64,000 nucleotides of DNA from Spartinivicinus ruber (GCF_011009015.1 NZ_CP048878.1:2579001-2643000); one strand, 5' to 3'; numbered from the stretch's first letter, positions 8,267-17,421 are shown. Program-made: numbers and translations. The notes: generated from the sequence alone by a model not told the origin.

Positions 8267-9153
8267 CCAATGCCATTAATTTATCCCAATTAACGGCACC
8301 CGATGTGGTCGAGACACTGGATTATGAGAGTATTCTGGATGCAATTTTAACGGATTTAAAAAAGCGGGATAGCGAATTTACCGCTTTAGTGGAGTCGGAT
8401 CCCGCTTATAAAATTTTAGAGGTCGTAGCCTACCGGGAATTAATCATTCGTCAGCGGGTGAATGATGCCGCCCGTGCGGTGATGGTGGCTTATGCCCAAG
8501 GAAATGATTTAGATCACTTAGCCGCCTTGTTTCGTATTAATCGGCTACTCATTGAAAAAGGCAATCCTAATGCGATTCCGCCCACTGAAGACCAATGGGA
8601 AAGTGACGACCGGTTACGGGAGCGGATTGTTTATTCATTAGAAGGGCTAAGCACCGCTGGCCCCAAAGGCGCTTATCGGTATCATGCGTTAAGTGCCAGT
8701 GCATTGGTCAAAGACGTCAGTGTGGAAAGCCCCTCACCCGGACAAGTCGTAGTTACAGTATTAAGTACTGAAGGGCAGGGCGTTCCTTCTGAGGATATTA
8801 TTACGGCTGTTGACGCCCAATTAAATGCCGAGGATATTCGGCCATTAACCGATCAGGTATTTGTCAAACCTGCAGACATTATTCATTACCAAATTAATGC
8901 GGAACTGACGTATTTTACCGGACCAGATATTACCTTGGTGACGGATGAAGCGACTCAGCGAATTAATGCTTATGTAAACCATCAGCACCGACTGGGGTTG
9001 GATATTACTTTATCGGGAATTTATTCCGCATTACATATTCCTGGGGTGCAAAACGTTAAATTAACAAGCCCTACTGATAATATTACTGTTTCTCCAGCAC
9101 AAGCGGCCTATTGCACCCAAATTATCATCAGTAAGGGGGCGACGGATGAATAA
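8263..9153 (+). CDS. Baseplate assembly protein (P2 gpJ family)
   Basis: A protein of 296 residues with the J pattern: AYKILEVVAYRELIIRQRVNDAARAVMVAYAQGNDLDHLAALF near residues 44-90, then DDRLRERI, GAYRYHALSA, VKDVSVESPSPGQVVVTVLS and VQNVKL close to the end. This is the outer wedge component that caps the plate. It overlaps W by 4 bp and the following tail gene I by 8 bp. Length is typical for P2-like J. Confidence 0.92.
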   Translation: MTNAINLSQLTAPDVVETLDYESILDAILTDLKKRDSEFTALVESDPAYKILEVVAYRELIIRQRVNDAARAVMVAYAQGNDLDHLAALFRINRLLIEKGNPNAIPPTEDQWESDDRLRERIVYSLEGLSTAGPKGAYRYHALSASALVKDVSVESPSPGQVVVTVLSTEGQGVPSEDIITAVDAQLNAEDIRPLTDQVFVKPADIIHYQINAELTYFTGPDITLVTDEATQRINAYVNHQHRLGLDITLSGIYSALHIPGVQNVKLTSPTDNITVSPAQAAYCTQIIISKGATDE

Positions 9154-9853
9154 ATCATTGTTGCCCCCCAATGCCAATCCCCAGGAAAACGCGTTATCAG
9201 AAGCAACGGCAAGAGCGGGGGAAATACCGGTTACTTTCCAAACCCTGTGGCAAGCAGATCATTGTCCCTTGCCGTTATTACCCTGGTTGGCCTGGACCTT
9301 ATCGGTGGATGAATGGGACGAGCACTGGAATGAACAAACCAAACGCCAGGTGATTAAAAACTCAATTAAAGTGCACCAGCATAAAGGCACAATTGGGGCC
9401 GTGAAAAAAGCGCTGGCCGCAACTGGATTAAATGTCACCATCCAGGAATGGTTTGAGCATCAAGGCGAGCCTTACACCTTTAAAGCCGATGTGAATTTAG
9501 AAACCCGTGGTTTAACCGAGCAGGAATACGACAATATTAATCGGTTAATTTGCAGCACGAAAAACGTGCGTAGTCATTTTGATTTAACGGTGTATTTAAC
9601 CAATAAAACCAAAGTGCCTCGGGTGGCCACCACTTGTCAGCAAGGTCAACAAACTACCGTCATCCCTTATTTAACCAAAGAAATTAGCAGTCAACTGTGC
9701 AGTTGTGTGGCATCGGGTTATCAAGGTGTTACAACACATCGAGTTTATCCAAAGATTACCACCCAATTAGACAGCCAGCTGAGTCGCTTTTTAACGACAG
9801 GTTATCAGGCAGTAAATACCCTCACGATTTATCCCAAAGGAGTCGGTCAATGA
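9146..9853 (+). CDS. Tail protein I (P2 gpI family)
   Basis: A protein of 235 residues. The first 160 match P2 gpI: LLPPNANPQENALSEATAR, then PLPLLPWLAWTLSVDEWD, QVIKNSIKVHQHKGTIGAVKKAL and IQEWF. The remaining 70 residues are a two-fold repeat with a Tyr-Gln motif and a threonine-rich tail, which is longer than in P2. The protein joins baseplate and fibre. It shares 4 bp (ATGA) with the fibre gene. Confidence 0.88.
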   Translation: MNKSLLPPNANPQENALSEATARAGEIPVTFQTLWQADHCPLPLLPWLAWTLSVDEWDEHWNEQTKRQVIKNSIKVHQHKGTIGAVKKALAATGLNVTIQEWFEHQGEPYTFKADVNLETRGLTEQEYDNINRLICSTKNVRSHFDLTVYLTNKTKVPRVATTCQQGQQTTVIPYLTKEISSQLCSCVASGYQGVTTHRVYPKITTQLDSQLSRFLTTGYQAVNTLTIYPKGVGQ

Positions 9854-11166
9854 ACCAACAATTTTTTAGTTTACTCACGGAATTAGGACAGGCCCGGATT
9901 ATAAATGCGCATGCCTTGGGAAAAACCGTTAAGCTCACCAAACTGAAAGTAGGGGATGGTGGTGATGACGGTGGCAAAGAAACCAATCCCAAAGAAACCG
10001 ATACAGCATTAGTGCGTGAGCGTTGGGAAGGCCCGATTAATAGTATTTTTCAGGATCCAGAGAATGATAATTGGTTGGTGGCTGAAACGGTCATTCCAGA
10101 AGAAGACGGTAATTTTTATATTACCGAGTTTGGTTTATATGATCAGGATGATAATTTAATTATTGTCGGTAAATACCCGAAAACCTATAAACCCACGTTA
10201 GCGCAAGGCAGTGGCAGTAGTTTATATGTGCGAGTCATTCTGGAATTAAGTAATACGGATACAGTCGCCTTAAAAATTGATCCTGCGATTGTATTAGCTT
10301 CACGCTCTTATGTTGACGAACTATTAATGAGTAGTTTTTCACAGCTACCTATTGCAGCGGAATTACTTACCCCCGATAACCGGTTACAAGTCACTCTTAG
10401 CGATAAATTACTTATTATTAAACCGAATCAAATCATTCGCTGGCGTGGCTGGAAAGACTTCAATACTTCAAATTACTCAGAAATTGAACGACAATTCTCT
10501 TATCAAGCAGGTAAAACCTATCATTTGCGTTGGTCTCCTGCCGCTGGCTTTAAATTAAAGGATTTAGTAGATAGTACTTATAACTCAAATAATTTAGCTG
10601 AGCAGGATCTGAGTTTTGATTCTACTTATGATGATGTGTTGATCGGTAAAGTTGAAAACGGTGATTATTACCCTGCCATTATCGCCACTAAGCGTTTATA
10701 TCGTCCACAATTTTCCGGCGATGGTACGCTATGGTTGCCGCTAGGTTATCGTGATCGTTCTTTTCGTTTATTAGTCACAATTAGAAATCAACAGCAGAAA
10801 GGAAATATTTTAATCAAGTCAGTTGATAAAGCGCATACTGCATTATTTACCATGAGAGGAAACAATCATGGTGACAAAGGGGGAGTTGAATTAAATAGTG
10901 ATGATGAATTTTGGTTGACAAGCAATAACAGTAACGGTGAAGTCAGTATTAGTACATTAACCGGCGACATCATTGATAACTGGTTGTATATGCAAAACCA
11001 CCAAAGTGAATATGTGAAAACAGTTAGCCCAGATGATACGATTGATGGTGATGAAGAACTATTTTCAATGGGAATAAAGCGTTTAACGACTGAAGACGTT
11101 CAAAAAGGGCTTCCACTGGAGTATGAAGATATTGAAAGTGCCTCTATAGCATTTGAAGTATTTTAA
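9850..11166 (+). CDS. Tail fibre protein (N-terminal tail-collar/DUF3751 type)
   Basis: A protein of 438 residues starting MNQQFFSLLTELGQARI at ATG 9850; a longer frame runs into gene I and has no ribosome binding site. Residues 1-150 carry the P2 gpH-type attachment domain (KLKVGDGG, ITEFGLYDQDDNLIIVGKYP, LYVRVILELSN). The C-terminal 270 residues are beta-rich and not recognised, as expected for a receptor-binding tip. No chaperone gene follows. Base composition becomes more AT-rich toward the tip region, suggesting an exchanged segment. Confidence 0.82.
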   Translation: MNQQFFSLLTELGQARIINAHALGKTVKLTKLKVGDGGDDGGKETNPKETDTALVRERWEGPINSIFQDPENDNWLVAETVIPEEDGNFYITEFGLYDQDDNLIIVGKYPKTYKPTLAQGSGSSLYVRVILELSNTDTVALKIDPAIVLASRSYVDELLMSSFSQLPIAAELLTPDNRLQVTLSDKLLIIKPNQIIRWRGWKDFNTSNYSEIERQFSYQAGKTYHLRWSPAAGFKLKDLVDSTYNSNNLAEQDLSFDSTYDDVLIGKVENGDYYPAIIATKRLYRPQFSGDGTLWLPLGYRDRSFRLLVTIRNQQQKGNILIKSVDKAHTALFTMRGNNHGDKGGVELNSDDEFWLTSNNSNGEVSISTLTGDIIDNWLYMQNHQSEYVKTVSPDDTIDGDEELFSMGIKRLTTEDVQKGLPLEYEDIESASIAFEVF

Positions 11167-11172
11167 ATAACG

Positions 11173-11238
11173 TTTCCCCTAATTCTTTATTTTTGTATAC
11201 GGCATGCTGAGCCTAAATCCTAACCTGAGGATCTCAGC
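11173..11238 (+). promoter_or_regulatory. Leader module 3: TTTCCCCTAA plus start-codon hairpin before tail sheath
   Basis: TTTCCCCTAA lies at 11173-11182. CATGCTGAG (11203-11211) pairs perfectly with CTCAGCATG (11233-11241), whose last bases are the sheath ATG. Inside the loop ATCCT and AGGAT can form an inner stem that also covers the GAGGA ribosome binding site. TATACG at 11196 lies 17 nt after TTTCCC, so a promoter reading is also possible here. Confidence 0.65.
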
Positions 11239-12402
11239 ATGACCGAACATTTTCTCCATGGGGTGGAAGTCGTTGAAATTGACAGCGGTCCCCGTCCCAT
11301 TCGTACCGTCAGAAGCAGTGTAATTGGCCTTGTCGGTACCGCACCCGAAGCCAAGGCTGATCAGTTTCCGATTAATAAACCGGTACTCATTGCAGGTAAT
11401 CGCAAAGAAGCCGCACCACTGGGTAAAACCGGTACCTTACCGGCGGCATTGGATGCGATCTTTGATCAAGCCGGGGCGATGGTGGTGGTGATTCGGGTGG
11501 AAGAACATACCGAACCTGACGACCAATTAGCGGCGATTATCGGTGGGGTGAATGCTGATACCGGTAATTATGAAGGGGTCCATGCTTTACTCAGCGCAGA
11601 GTCCGTGGCGAAGGTACAACCCAAGTTATTAATCGTCCCAGAGTTTACCCAGATTGAGGCAGTCACCCAAGAATTACTCGGTATTGCGGATCGGCTACGG
11701 GCGGTTATTATTGCCGATGGCCCTAATACGACAGATAACGCGTCCATTGAATACCGGGGCAAGTTTGGCTCGCCTCGGGTGTATTTAGTGGACCCAGCTG
11801 TCACGGTGTTTGATACCAGCTTAAAACAAGAAACGGCACAACCCGCCAGCCCCAGAGTGGCAGGATTAATTGCCCGGATCGATCACAAATACGGCTTCTG
11901 GTGGTCACCGTCGAATAAAGAATTATACGGATTGATTGGTACGCATCGGCCTATAGATTTTACCCTGGGGGATCCCAATGCTCGGGCGAATGTCCTCAAT
12001 GAAAATGAAGTCGCCACCATTATCCAAAAACAAGGCTATCGGTTGTGGGGTAATCGGACTTGTGCCAGTGATCCTAAGTGGGCTTTTTTATCGGTTCGGC
12101 GTACGGCGGACATGATTAACGAAAGTTTATTACGTGCGCACTTATGGGCGGTAGATCGGAATATTGACCGGAATTTTATTGAGTCAGTCACCGATGGGGT
12201 CAACAGCTATTTACGCACCTTAAAAAATAAAGGGGCGATCATCGGTGGGGAATGTTGGCTGGATGAAAAACTCAATACCCCAGCAAATATAGCTGACGGG
12301 AAAGTATTTTTTAATTTCGATTTTACCCCACCGTATCCCGCTGAACACATTACGTTTCAATCCAGCTTAGTCAATGACTACCTAGAGGAATTGTCACCAT
12401 GA
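11239..12402 (+). CDS. Contractile tail sheath protein (P2 FI family)
   Basis: A protein of 387 residues starting MTEHFLHGVEVVEIDSGPRPIRTVRSSVIGLVGTAP, the usual opening of P2-type sheath proteins. Later blocks are LLIVPEFT, YLVDPAVT, GLIARIDHKYGFWWSPSNKEL, and the C-terminal RTADMINESLLRAHLWAVDRN. The length is typical. It polymerises around the tail tube and contracts on infection. It starts the sheath-tube-E-tape measure block behind leader 3 and overlaps the tube gene by 4 bp. Confidence 0.95.
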   Translation: MTEHFLHGVEVVEIDSGPRPIRTVRSSVIGLVGTAPEAKADQFPINKPVLIAGNRKEAAPLGKTGTLPAALDAIFDQAGAMVVVIRVEEHTEPDDQLAAIIGGVNADTGNYEGVHALLSAESVAKVQPKLLIVPEFTQIEAVTQELLGIADRLRAVIIADGPNTTDNASIEYRGKFGSPRVYLVDPAVTVFDTSLKQETAQPASPRVAGLIARIDHKYGFWWSPSNKELYGLIGTHRPIDFTLGDPNARANVLNENEVATIIQKQGYRLWGNRTCASDPKWAFLSVRRTADMINESLLRAHLWAVDRNIDRNFIESVTDGVNSYLRTLKNKGAIIGGECWLDEKLNTPANIADGKVFFNFDFTPPYPAEHITFQSSLVNDYLEELSP

Positions 12403-12902
12403 TGAAAGACACCCTCAAAAACATGAATTTATACATCAATGACTTTGGCTTTGCCGGGGTGATTGATGAAATCCAATTGCCGAAACTCAGTTTAAAAACG
12501 GACGAGTATCGTGGTGGGGGGATGGATGCCCCAGTGGAATATGATTTGGGGATGGAGAAATTAGAAACCCAACTCACCGTCAGTAAATACCACAAAGAAG
12601 TGCTGACCACCTTTGGGATTAAGGTGAATAACAAAACCAAACTGACCATAAAAGGCTCGATGTTAGATGAGCAAAATGGTGAAGAAAAACCGGTGGTGAT
12701 TAACGCTGAAGGCCGCGTAAAGGAAATGGACTTTGGTAGCTGGAAAATGGGAGAGAATGCGCCATTAAAACTCACCCTCAACTTGGATTATTACCGACTG
12801 ATGTTGGATAACGAGGAAATAGTTGAAATCGATATTATGAACCTGGTCCGTAAAATTAACGGCGTGGATCAGCTAGAACAAACGCGAAAAAATATTCTGT
12901 AA
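12399..12902 (+). CDS. Tail tube protein (P2 FII family)
   Basis: A protein of 167 residues: NMNLYINDFGFAGVIDEIQLPKLSLKTDEYRGGGMDAPVEYDLGMEKLE matches P2 FII-type major tail tube subunits, with LNLDYYRLMLDNEEIVEIDIMN near the end. It forms the inner tube under the sheath. A 71-bp gap separates it from gene E. Confidence 0.94.
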   Translation: MMKDTLKNMNLYINDFGFAGVIDEIQLPKLSLKTDEYRGGGMDAPVEYDLGMEKLETQLTVSKYHKEVLTTFGIKVNNKTKLTIKGSMLDEQNGEEKPVVINAEGRVKEMDFGSWKMGENAPLKLTLNLDYYRLMLDNEEIVEIDIMNLVRKINGVDQLEQTRKNIL

Positions 12903-12973
12903 TGTAAAAAAATAAATCAAATAGGCGTTATGTCGTTTAACCAAGCAATCCAATCAATAAAAAGGAAAACACC

Positions 12974-13246
12974 ATGAGTACTGTTAATTTAGAGTACCCC
13001 ATTCAATGTGAAGGCGTCACCGTGGACAGTATTACTCTACGTCGACCCAAAGCGCGAGATTTAAAAATCATGGAAACCACCAAAGGCGGGGATATTTCCA
13101 AGAGCATTACTTTAATTGCTCACCTGGCAGAAATCAGCCCGAAAGCCGTGGAAGATTTGGATGCGGCCGATTTTCAGAAAGTCAGTGAAGTGGTGGCGAG
13201 TTTTTTAGGGGCTGTCCCATCCCCCATGATGTTTACGGCGTCTTAG
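12974..13246 (+). CDS. Tail assembly chaperone E (P2 gpE-like), short form
   Basis: A protein of 90 residues from ATG 12974 after AAAAGGAAAA. The pattern ITLRRPKARDLKIMETTKGGDI, then LAEISPKAVEDLDAADFQKVSEVVASFLG, is that of P2 gpE-type proteins, which with the frameshifted E' product fold or measure out the tape measure protein during tail assembly. The ending after FLG is short and is probably bypassed part of the time by the frameshift described in the next entry. Confidence 0.88.
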   Translation: MSTVNLEYPIQCEGVTVDSITLRRPKARDLKIMETTKGGDISKSITLIAHLAEISPKAVEDLDAADFQKVSEVVASFLGAVPSPMMFTAS

Positions 13247-13362
13247 CGGATTTAGCAGTGGTATTTCACTGGCCACCGTCAGAATTATGGGAGCTGGAAA
13301 TCACTGAGCTAATGATCTGGCATGAAAAAGCCCGGGAGCGTACAGAGGTAGCAGATGGCTAG
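12974..13362 (+). CDS. E+E' fusion produced by programmed -1 frameshifting
   Basis: T TTT TTA at 13201-13207 lies in the E frame as xxT TTT TTA. A -1 slip continues AGG GGC TGT and reads through to TAG at 13362, giving VLADLAVVFHWPPSELWELEI and then ELMIWHEKARER, the signature of P2 E'. The extension has no good start of its own and ends 8 bp inside the tape measure gene. P2 uses the same arrangement with T TTT TTG. The sequence supports the frameshift strongly; its efficiency is unknown. Confidence 0.85.
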
Positions 13363-15610
13363 TTTAGGGGTATCCATTGTATTAAGTTTGGTCAGCCATA
13401 TCACGGCGCCTATTAATAATGCTAGCCAAAGCATTACTCGTTTGGAAAACCGATTGCACTCGTTACGACGTAGCCAGCAATTGTTAAATCAAAACCTGCA
13501 ACGGCGTACGGCATTACGTGGGCAATTAATGGATGCAGCGGCTTTAGGGTTGGGTTTAGCGGTACCGATTCGTGAAGCGATTAAATTTGAGTCGGTGATG
13601 GCCGATGTCAAAAAGGTGGTGGATTTTAAACAACCGCAAGGGTTTGAGCAGCTGGGGGAAACGCTGAAACAACTCACTCGCACTATTCCTGTCACTGCCA
13701 CCGGCTTAGCCGAAATAGCCGCCTCGGGTGGTCAGTTAGGGATAGGCGAGCAGGATTTACCCCAGTTTGTTACCACTGTGGCGAAGATGTCTACCGCGTT
13801 TGATATGTTGCCGTCAGCCGCTGGGGATGCGATGGCGAAACTGTCGAATATTTATAAAATCCCCATCGAGCAAATGACAAACTTGGGTGATGTTATTAAT
13901 CACCTGTCGGATAACAGTGCGGCTAAAGCCAGGGACATGGTGAGCGCCTTAAGTCGTATTGGCGGGACTGCACGACAGTTTGGGTTAGCCTCTCATCAAG
14001 CCGCCGCGCTATCCAATGCGTTTATCGCCTTGGGTAAAGAGCCCGAAGTAGCAGGCACAGCTATCAATGCCATGCTGCAGAAATTACAAAATGCCTCAGG
14101 GCAAACTAAAGCCTTTATCAAAGCGTTGGACAAGGTCGGGTATTCCGCCAGGGATTTAGAGGATGCGATTGCCCAGGATGCCCAAGGTGCATTATTCGAG
14201 TTTTTAACGACTCTGGAAAAACTGGATAAACAACAGCGGGCCAATGTGCTCAGTGATTTATTCGGGATGGAATACAGTGATGATGTCAGTTTATTGGTCG
14301 GCAGTTTAGATACCTATCGTAAAGCGTTAGGCTTAGTGGGCGATAAAACAAAATACACAGGAAGTATGCAACGGGAATTTGAAAACCGCTCAAAAACTAC
14401 CGCCAATAATTTAATATTAATGCGTAATGGCCTGACAGAAATTGCGATTAATTTAGGTACACTATTATTACCTCCCCTCAATAAAGTTATTAATTATATT
14501 CGTGAACTCACCGTTAAAATGACGGAGTTTGCTAAAGAACACCCTGCGGTTACTAAAGCCATCGTCGGTATTACGGCTGTATTAATTCTGGGTAAAGTCG
14601 CGGCCATCGGTTGTGGATATGCCTGGACCTTTTTTAGAGGCGGTATTTTAGCGGGCATAGTGGCGTTAAACCGGGGAAGGCTGGCACTCATGCTATATAA
14701 CCGACACCTGTCGGCTCATCGGCGCTTAACCATTCTCTCGCAAATTACTGGGTTATCTCGGGCGGAAGTGATGAACCGACGGTTTACCCGTTCATTAGTG
14801 GCGGGTAGAGGTGTTGTACGCAGTATGGGGGTTGCCATGTGGGGAGCAGCCACCGGTGGATTAAAAGCTTTACTGCTAGGACTGAGAGCATTAACAGTTG
14901 GATTACTCACGACCCCCATCGGCTGGATTATCATGGCCATTACCGCTGCCGGTGTTGCTATTTATAAATACTGGGATCATGTTAAAGCCTTTATCGGCGG
15001 TGTGGTTGAAGGTTTTAATGCAGCGATTAATCCCATTAAGGAATCCTTAGCGCCATTAGCCTCGCTATTTAACTGGATAGGCGACTCTATTAGTTGGGTG
15101 GTTGAAGCCATTTCAAATTTATTTACGCCAGTTAATGCTACTACTGAAGAATTAGCCAGTGCGGCCGACATAGGCAGGCGATTTGGGGAGTTTATTGCCA
15201 AGGGTGTAAATATCGCTGTGGAAGCTATCGGTAAATTAATAGACGGCATTCGTTGGGTATTAGACAACATGAGTAAAGTAGTGGCTGCTGGCCAGAATGT
15301 TGGTAAAAGTATCTCCAATAAAGTCAGTGGTGCAGTCGATTCCGTAACCAGTGGTGTATCCAGTGCCTGGAACTGGGCCTTCGGTGATGACGACGAAGAG
15401 CAGTCACAGCCAATCAAAAAACAACAAGTGCAGCCTATTAAACCAGCGGCTAATACCGTTAACCAAACCAATACCAGTAATATCACCATCGTCCAGCAAC
15501 CTGGGGAAGACAGTGAAGCCTTAGCGAGACGGGTGGTGCAGGAGGAGATGAAAGCGAAGGAAAGACAGGCCCAGGCCAGGAGGCGTGGGGCGTTGTATGA
15601 TGTGGGTTAG
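13355..15610 (+). CDS. Tail tape measure protein (P2 gpT family)
   Basis: A protein of 751 residues. The N-terminus has a coiled region, then the TP901-type core: SVMADVKKVVDFKQPQG, LTRTIPVTATGLAEIAASGGQLGIG, MSTAFDMLPSAAGDAMAKL and EPEVAGTAINAMLQKLQ. Several hydrophobic stretches follow (near residues 400-425, 480-540), as expected for a protein that enters the host membrane on DNA injection. The length sets tail length; 751 residues suggests a tail about as long as P2's. U should follow in P2 order, but an 11.7-kb cargo region intervenes. Confidence 0.92.
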   Translation: MASLGVSIVLSLVSHITAPINNASQSITRLENRLHSLRRSQQLLNQNLQRRTALRGQLMDAAALGLGLAVPIREAIKFESVMADVKKVVDFKQPQGFEQLGETLKQLTRTIPVTATGLAEIAASGGQLGIGEQDLPQFVTTVAKMSTAFDMLPSAAGDAMAKLSNIYKIPIEQMTNLGDVINHLSDNSAAKARDMVSALSRIGGTARQFGLASHQAAALSNAFIALGKEPEVAGTAINAMLQKLQNASGQTKAFIKALDKVGYSARDLEDAIAQDAQGALFEFLTTLEKLDKQQRANVLSDLFGMEYSDDVSLLVGSLDTYRKALGLVGDKTKYTGSMQREFENRSKTTANNLILMRNGLTEIAINLGTLLLPPLNKVINYIRELTVKMTEFAKEHPAVTKAIVGITAVLILGKVAAIGCGYAWTFFRGGILAGIVALNRGRLALMLYNRHLSAHRRLTILSQITGLSRAEVMNRRFTRSLVAGRGVVRSMGVAMWGAATGGLKALLLGLRALTVGLLTTPIGWIIMAITAAGVAIYKYWDHVKAFIGGVVEGFNAAINPIKESLAPLASLFNWIGDSISWVVEAISNLFTPVNATTEELASAADIGRRFGEFIAKGVNIAVEAIGKLIDGIRWVLDNMSKVVAAGQNVGKSISNKVSGAVDSVTSGVSSAWNWAFGDDDEEQSQPIKKQQVQPIKPAANTVNQTNTSNITIVQQPGEDSEALARRVVQEEMKAKERQAQARRRGALYDVG

Positions 15611-15674
15611 TTGAGACTTGGTAGTTACTCCTGCTACAATCTGAACCTGAATATTATTAGGTGAAGGTCCACTG

Positions 15675-15929
15675 GTGAAGTTAAATCCTTTGTTCTTAGT
15701 ATTGATACCAAGCATTTCCTACGCAGAAGTACCTTTTGCTGTACAGATAAATCTAATAACATTTTTTATATTTGCCACTTACTTGACTGCTTTGGTGTTG
15801 AGCATTTTTTTTACTAGAAAGATAAAGCCTAAATTAAAAAGGTTTTTCCTGGTAATTGTCCTATTTATACCTATAGCTCTAACTTTTCATTTTTTAATGG
15901 GGGTTATAGTTAATTTAATATATAACTAG
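15675..15929 (+). CDS. Small membrane protein at the start of the cargo region
   Basis: A protein of 84 residues with a GTG start at 15675, preceded by GGTGAAGG. It begins with a signal-like stretch (LNPLFLVLIPSISYA) followed by EVPF, then two hydrophobic helices (near residues 26-48 and 58-82) separated by a basic loop RKIKPKLKR. No family is recognised. It is the first gene of the insertion between tape measure and U and could be a holin-like or exclusion protein; the topology alone does not decide. Confidence 0.55.
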   Translation: MKLNPLFLVLIPSISYAEVPFAVQINLITFFIFATYLTALVLSIFFTRKIKPKLKRFFLVIVLFIPIALTFHFLMGVIVNLIYN

Positions 15930-16010
15930 CAGAAAAAACTTGTTTGTTTCAACTGAATTATAAGCTGTATAATATTTTGCTTATTTCTATCAGGTAAGGA
16001 AGTGATTACA

Positions 16011-16493
16011 GTGAAAAAAATTATTGCAATGTTTGTGCTATTATCATTTATTCCTCTGCAAGCTAGTGCTAATGAAAGTCTTCTGCATAAAAGCAATATA
16101 GAAGAGTTTATTAAACATTGCGATGCTGCCTCAACTGCAGAGGACTTAAATAAGCTAGCTAACTGTTTAGCACCAAATGCAAAAATAATATTTGATATGT
16201 TAAACAAAAATGGAAAATATAAGCAGAAAGTAAGGTATAAGGATGAGTTTCTTGAAAGGTCTAAAGCATTTCTGAGTACAGGAGTTGACACGGAAATTAT
16301 AAGAAAGAATATTCAAGTTAAAATAGATAGCGACAGTGCCACCGTGCTTTCAACGGCGACCGAAATAGTTAAAATGCCGAAGTGGGAGCATCCAGACACA
16401 ATATCTTTTGAAGAAAAAATGACGATAGTAGTAATTGATGGTCAACTGAAGGCTAGTGAGATTTACTCTAAACAAGTAATCTCCAAAAAATAG
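16011..16493 (+). CDS. Secreted NTF2/SnoaL-like protein of unknown function
   Basis: A protein of 160 residues starting at GTG 16011 (MKKIIAMFVLLSFIPLQASA); a GTG at 16002 is in frame but sits directly on the AAGGA site. The signal peptide probably ends at ASA-NE. The mature part, with the helix EEFIKHCDAASTAEDLNKL, then LAPNAKIIFD and paired strands ending VVIDGQLKASEIYSKQ, resembles the NTF2/SnoaL cone fold, a weak call made by pattern only. It ends at a bidirectional terminator facing the antirepressor gene. Confidence 0.6.
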   Translation: MKKIIAMFVLLSFIPLQASANESLLHKSNIEEFIKHCDAASTAEDLNKLANCLAPNAKIIFDMLNKNGKYKQKVRYKDEFLERSKAFLSTGVDTEIIRKNIQVKIDSDSATVLSTATEIVKMPKWEHPDTISFEEKMTIVVIDGQLKASEIYSKQVISKK

Positions 16494-16500
16494 TATAACT

Positions 16501-16518
16501 AGGCGGCTAAAGCCGCCT
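16501..16518. terminator. Bidirectional hairpin between convergent genes
   Basis: AGGCGGC, loop TAAA and GCCGCCT form a perfect GC-rich stem between two convergent stop codons. Confidence 0.7.
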
Positions 16519-16528
16519 AATCTATAAT

Positions 16529-17116
16529 CTACCCCAACCCCGCCAACAACTCCTTAGCCTTCAACACATTCTCTTTCTTAACCAAGGCATAATCTGGCAT
16601 ACACTCCCGCACGAACTCTGCCAGGTACTTTGGCTCTGTGGAGGTAATCAGCTCATCATCCTTTATCTGACGGGTAGTGACTAACTTGCCTTTTTCAAAG
16701 ACCAGCATTAGGCGGACCCGGTCGAGTAGGGCGGGGATGCTGGATTCTAGGTTGAGTTGGGGTTGGGCTGGTTCTTCTGGTATTAGATTTTCCAGTACAT
16801 CTAACACCCATTTTCTGAAGGCTTTTGCTACGTCAGTGCGAGCAAACATGGCAATTAGGTGGCAGCCTCTGGGGGAGAAGACTCGTGTATCATATTTTGG
16901 ATCTTCTGCTTTTCCGCTGGGGGTCAAATTGACCACCAGGCTCATATCGCTTGAAAACTCGTCACTGTTTCTGCTGTAAATTCGGTTAACTGACTTTGAA
17001 TCTTGGTAGTTTAGGGCCTTAGCTAGTTCTTGAGATGTAAGCCAAGGCTTACCATGATGGTCAATTATTGAAAGAGTAACAGCATTAAAGCTTAATGTGG
17101 TGGGTAAAGTAGTCAT
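16529..17116 (-). CDS. Phage antirepressor with Bro-N domain
   Basis: A protein of 195 residues from ATG 17116 (MTTLPTTLSFNAVTLSIIDH), with AGGAG at 7-nt spacing; a longer frame runs through the upstream RNA element and is not credible. Residues 5-110 form a Bro-N DNA-binding domain: HHGKPWLTSQELAKALNYQD, SRNSDEF, then RVFSPRGCHLIAMFARTDVAKAFRKWVLDVLE. The C-terminal part is unassigned and is not KilAC. Such genes are often controlled by C4-type antisense RNA, and a matching structure lies just upstream at 17150-17232. Confidence 0.8.
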   Translation of the reverse strand: MTTLPTTLSFNAVTLSIIDHHGKPWLTSQELAKALNYQDSKSVNRIYSRNSDEFSSDMSLVVNLTPSGKAEDPKYDTRVFSPRGCHLIAMFARTDVAKAFRKWVLDVLENLIPEEPAQPQLNLESSIPALLDRVRLMLVFEKGKLVTTRQIKDDELITSTEPKYLAEFVRECMPDYALVKKENVLKAKELLAGLG

Positions 17117-17149
17117 CCGATGACTCCTGTATTTTTTTCGAAAGTATAA

Positions 17150-17232
17150 GGGTGTCGGGAGGTTCGAAACGGCTACAGAGACCGCGGACTTATTCCCCAA
17201 TGGGTGTTGTATTCGTCGCCCTCCCGGCATAA
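17150..17232 (-). ncRNA. Candidate C4-type antisense RNA upstream of the antirepressor
   Basis: On the minus strand the region opens with GCCGGGAGGGCG and closes with TTCGAACCTCCCGACAC, so CGGGAGG (17226-17220) can pair with CCTCCCG (17162-17156) around an interior that holds ACAACACCCATT and GGAATAAGTCCGCGG. This resembles, from memory, the C4 antisense RNA of P1/P4-type phages, which silences the antirepressor in the same transcript. A further hairpin, ACCAAC/GTTGGT, lies upstream at 17266-17286. Position directly before a Bro-N gene fits. No covariance check was possible. Confidence 0.55.
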
Positions 17233-17421
17233 AACCGAGTGAATCCGTTTTTCAGGCATAAAAATACCAACGCTTTCGGGGTTGGTGTTATCCGTCTGTA
17301 TGAGGTTTCGACGCCTCAGTTACTAAGCTATATCAACTAAGCTGGAAGATCAATACGAAAGTTGTTGCAGTTTTGTTTAAATGGGACTGAGTTGGGGCTA
17401 AGCCAACTTAAGTCAAAAAAG

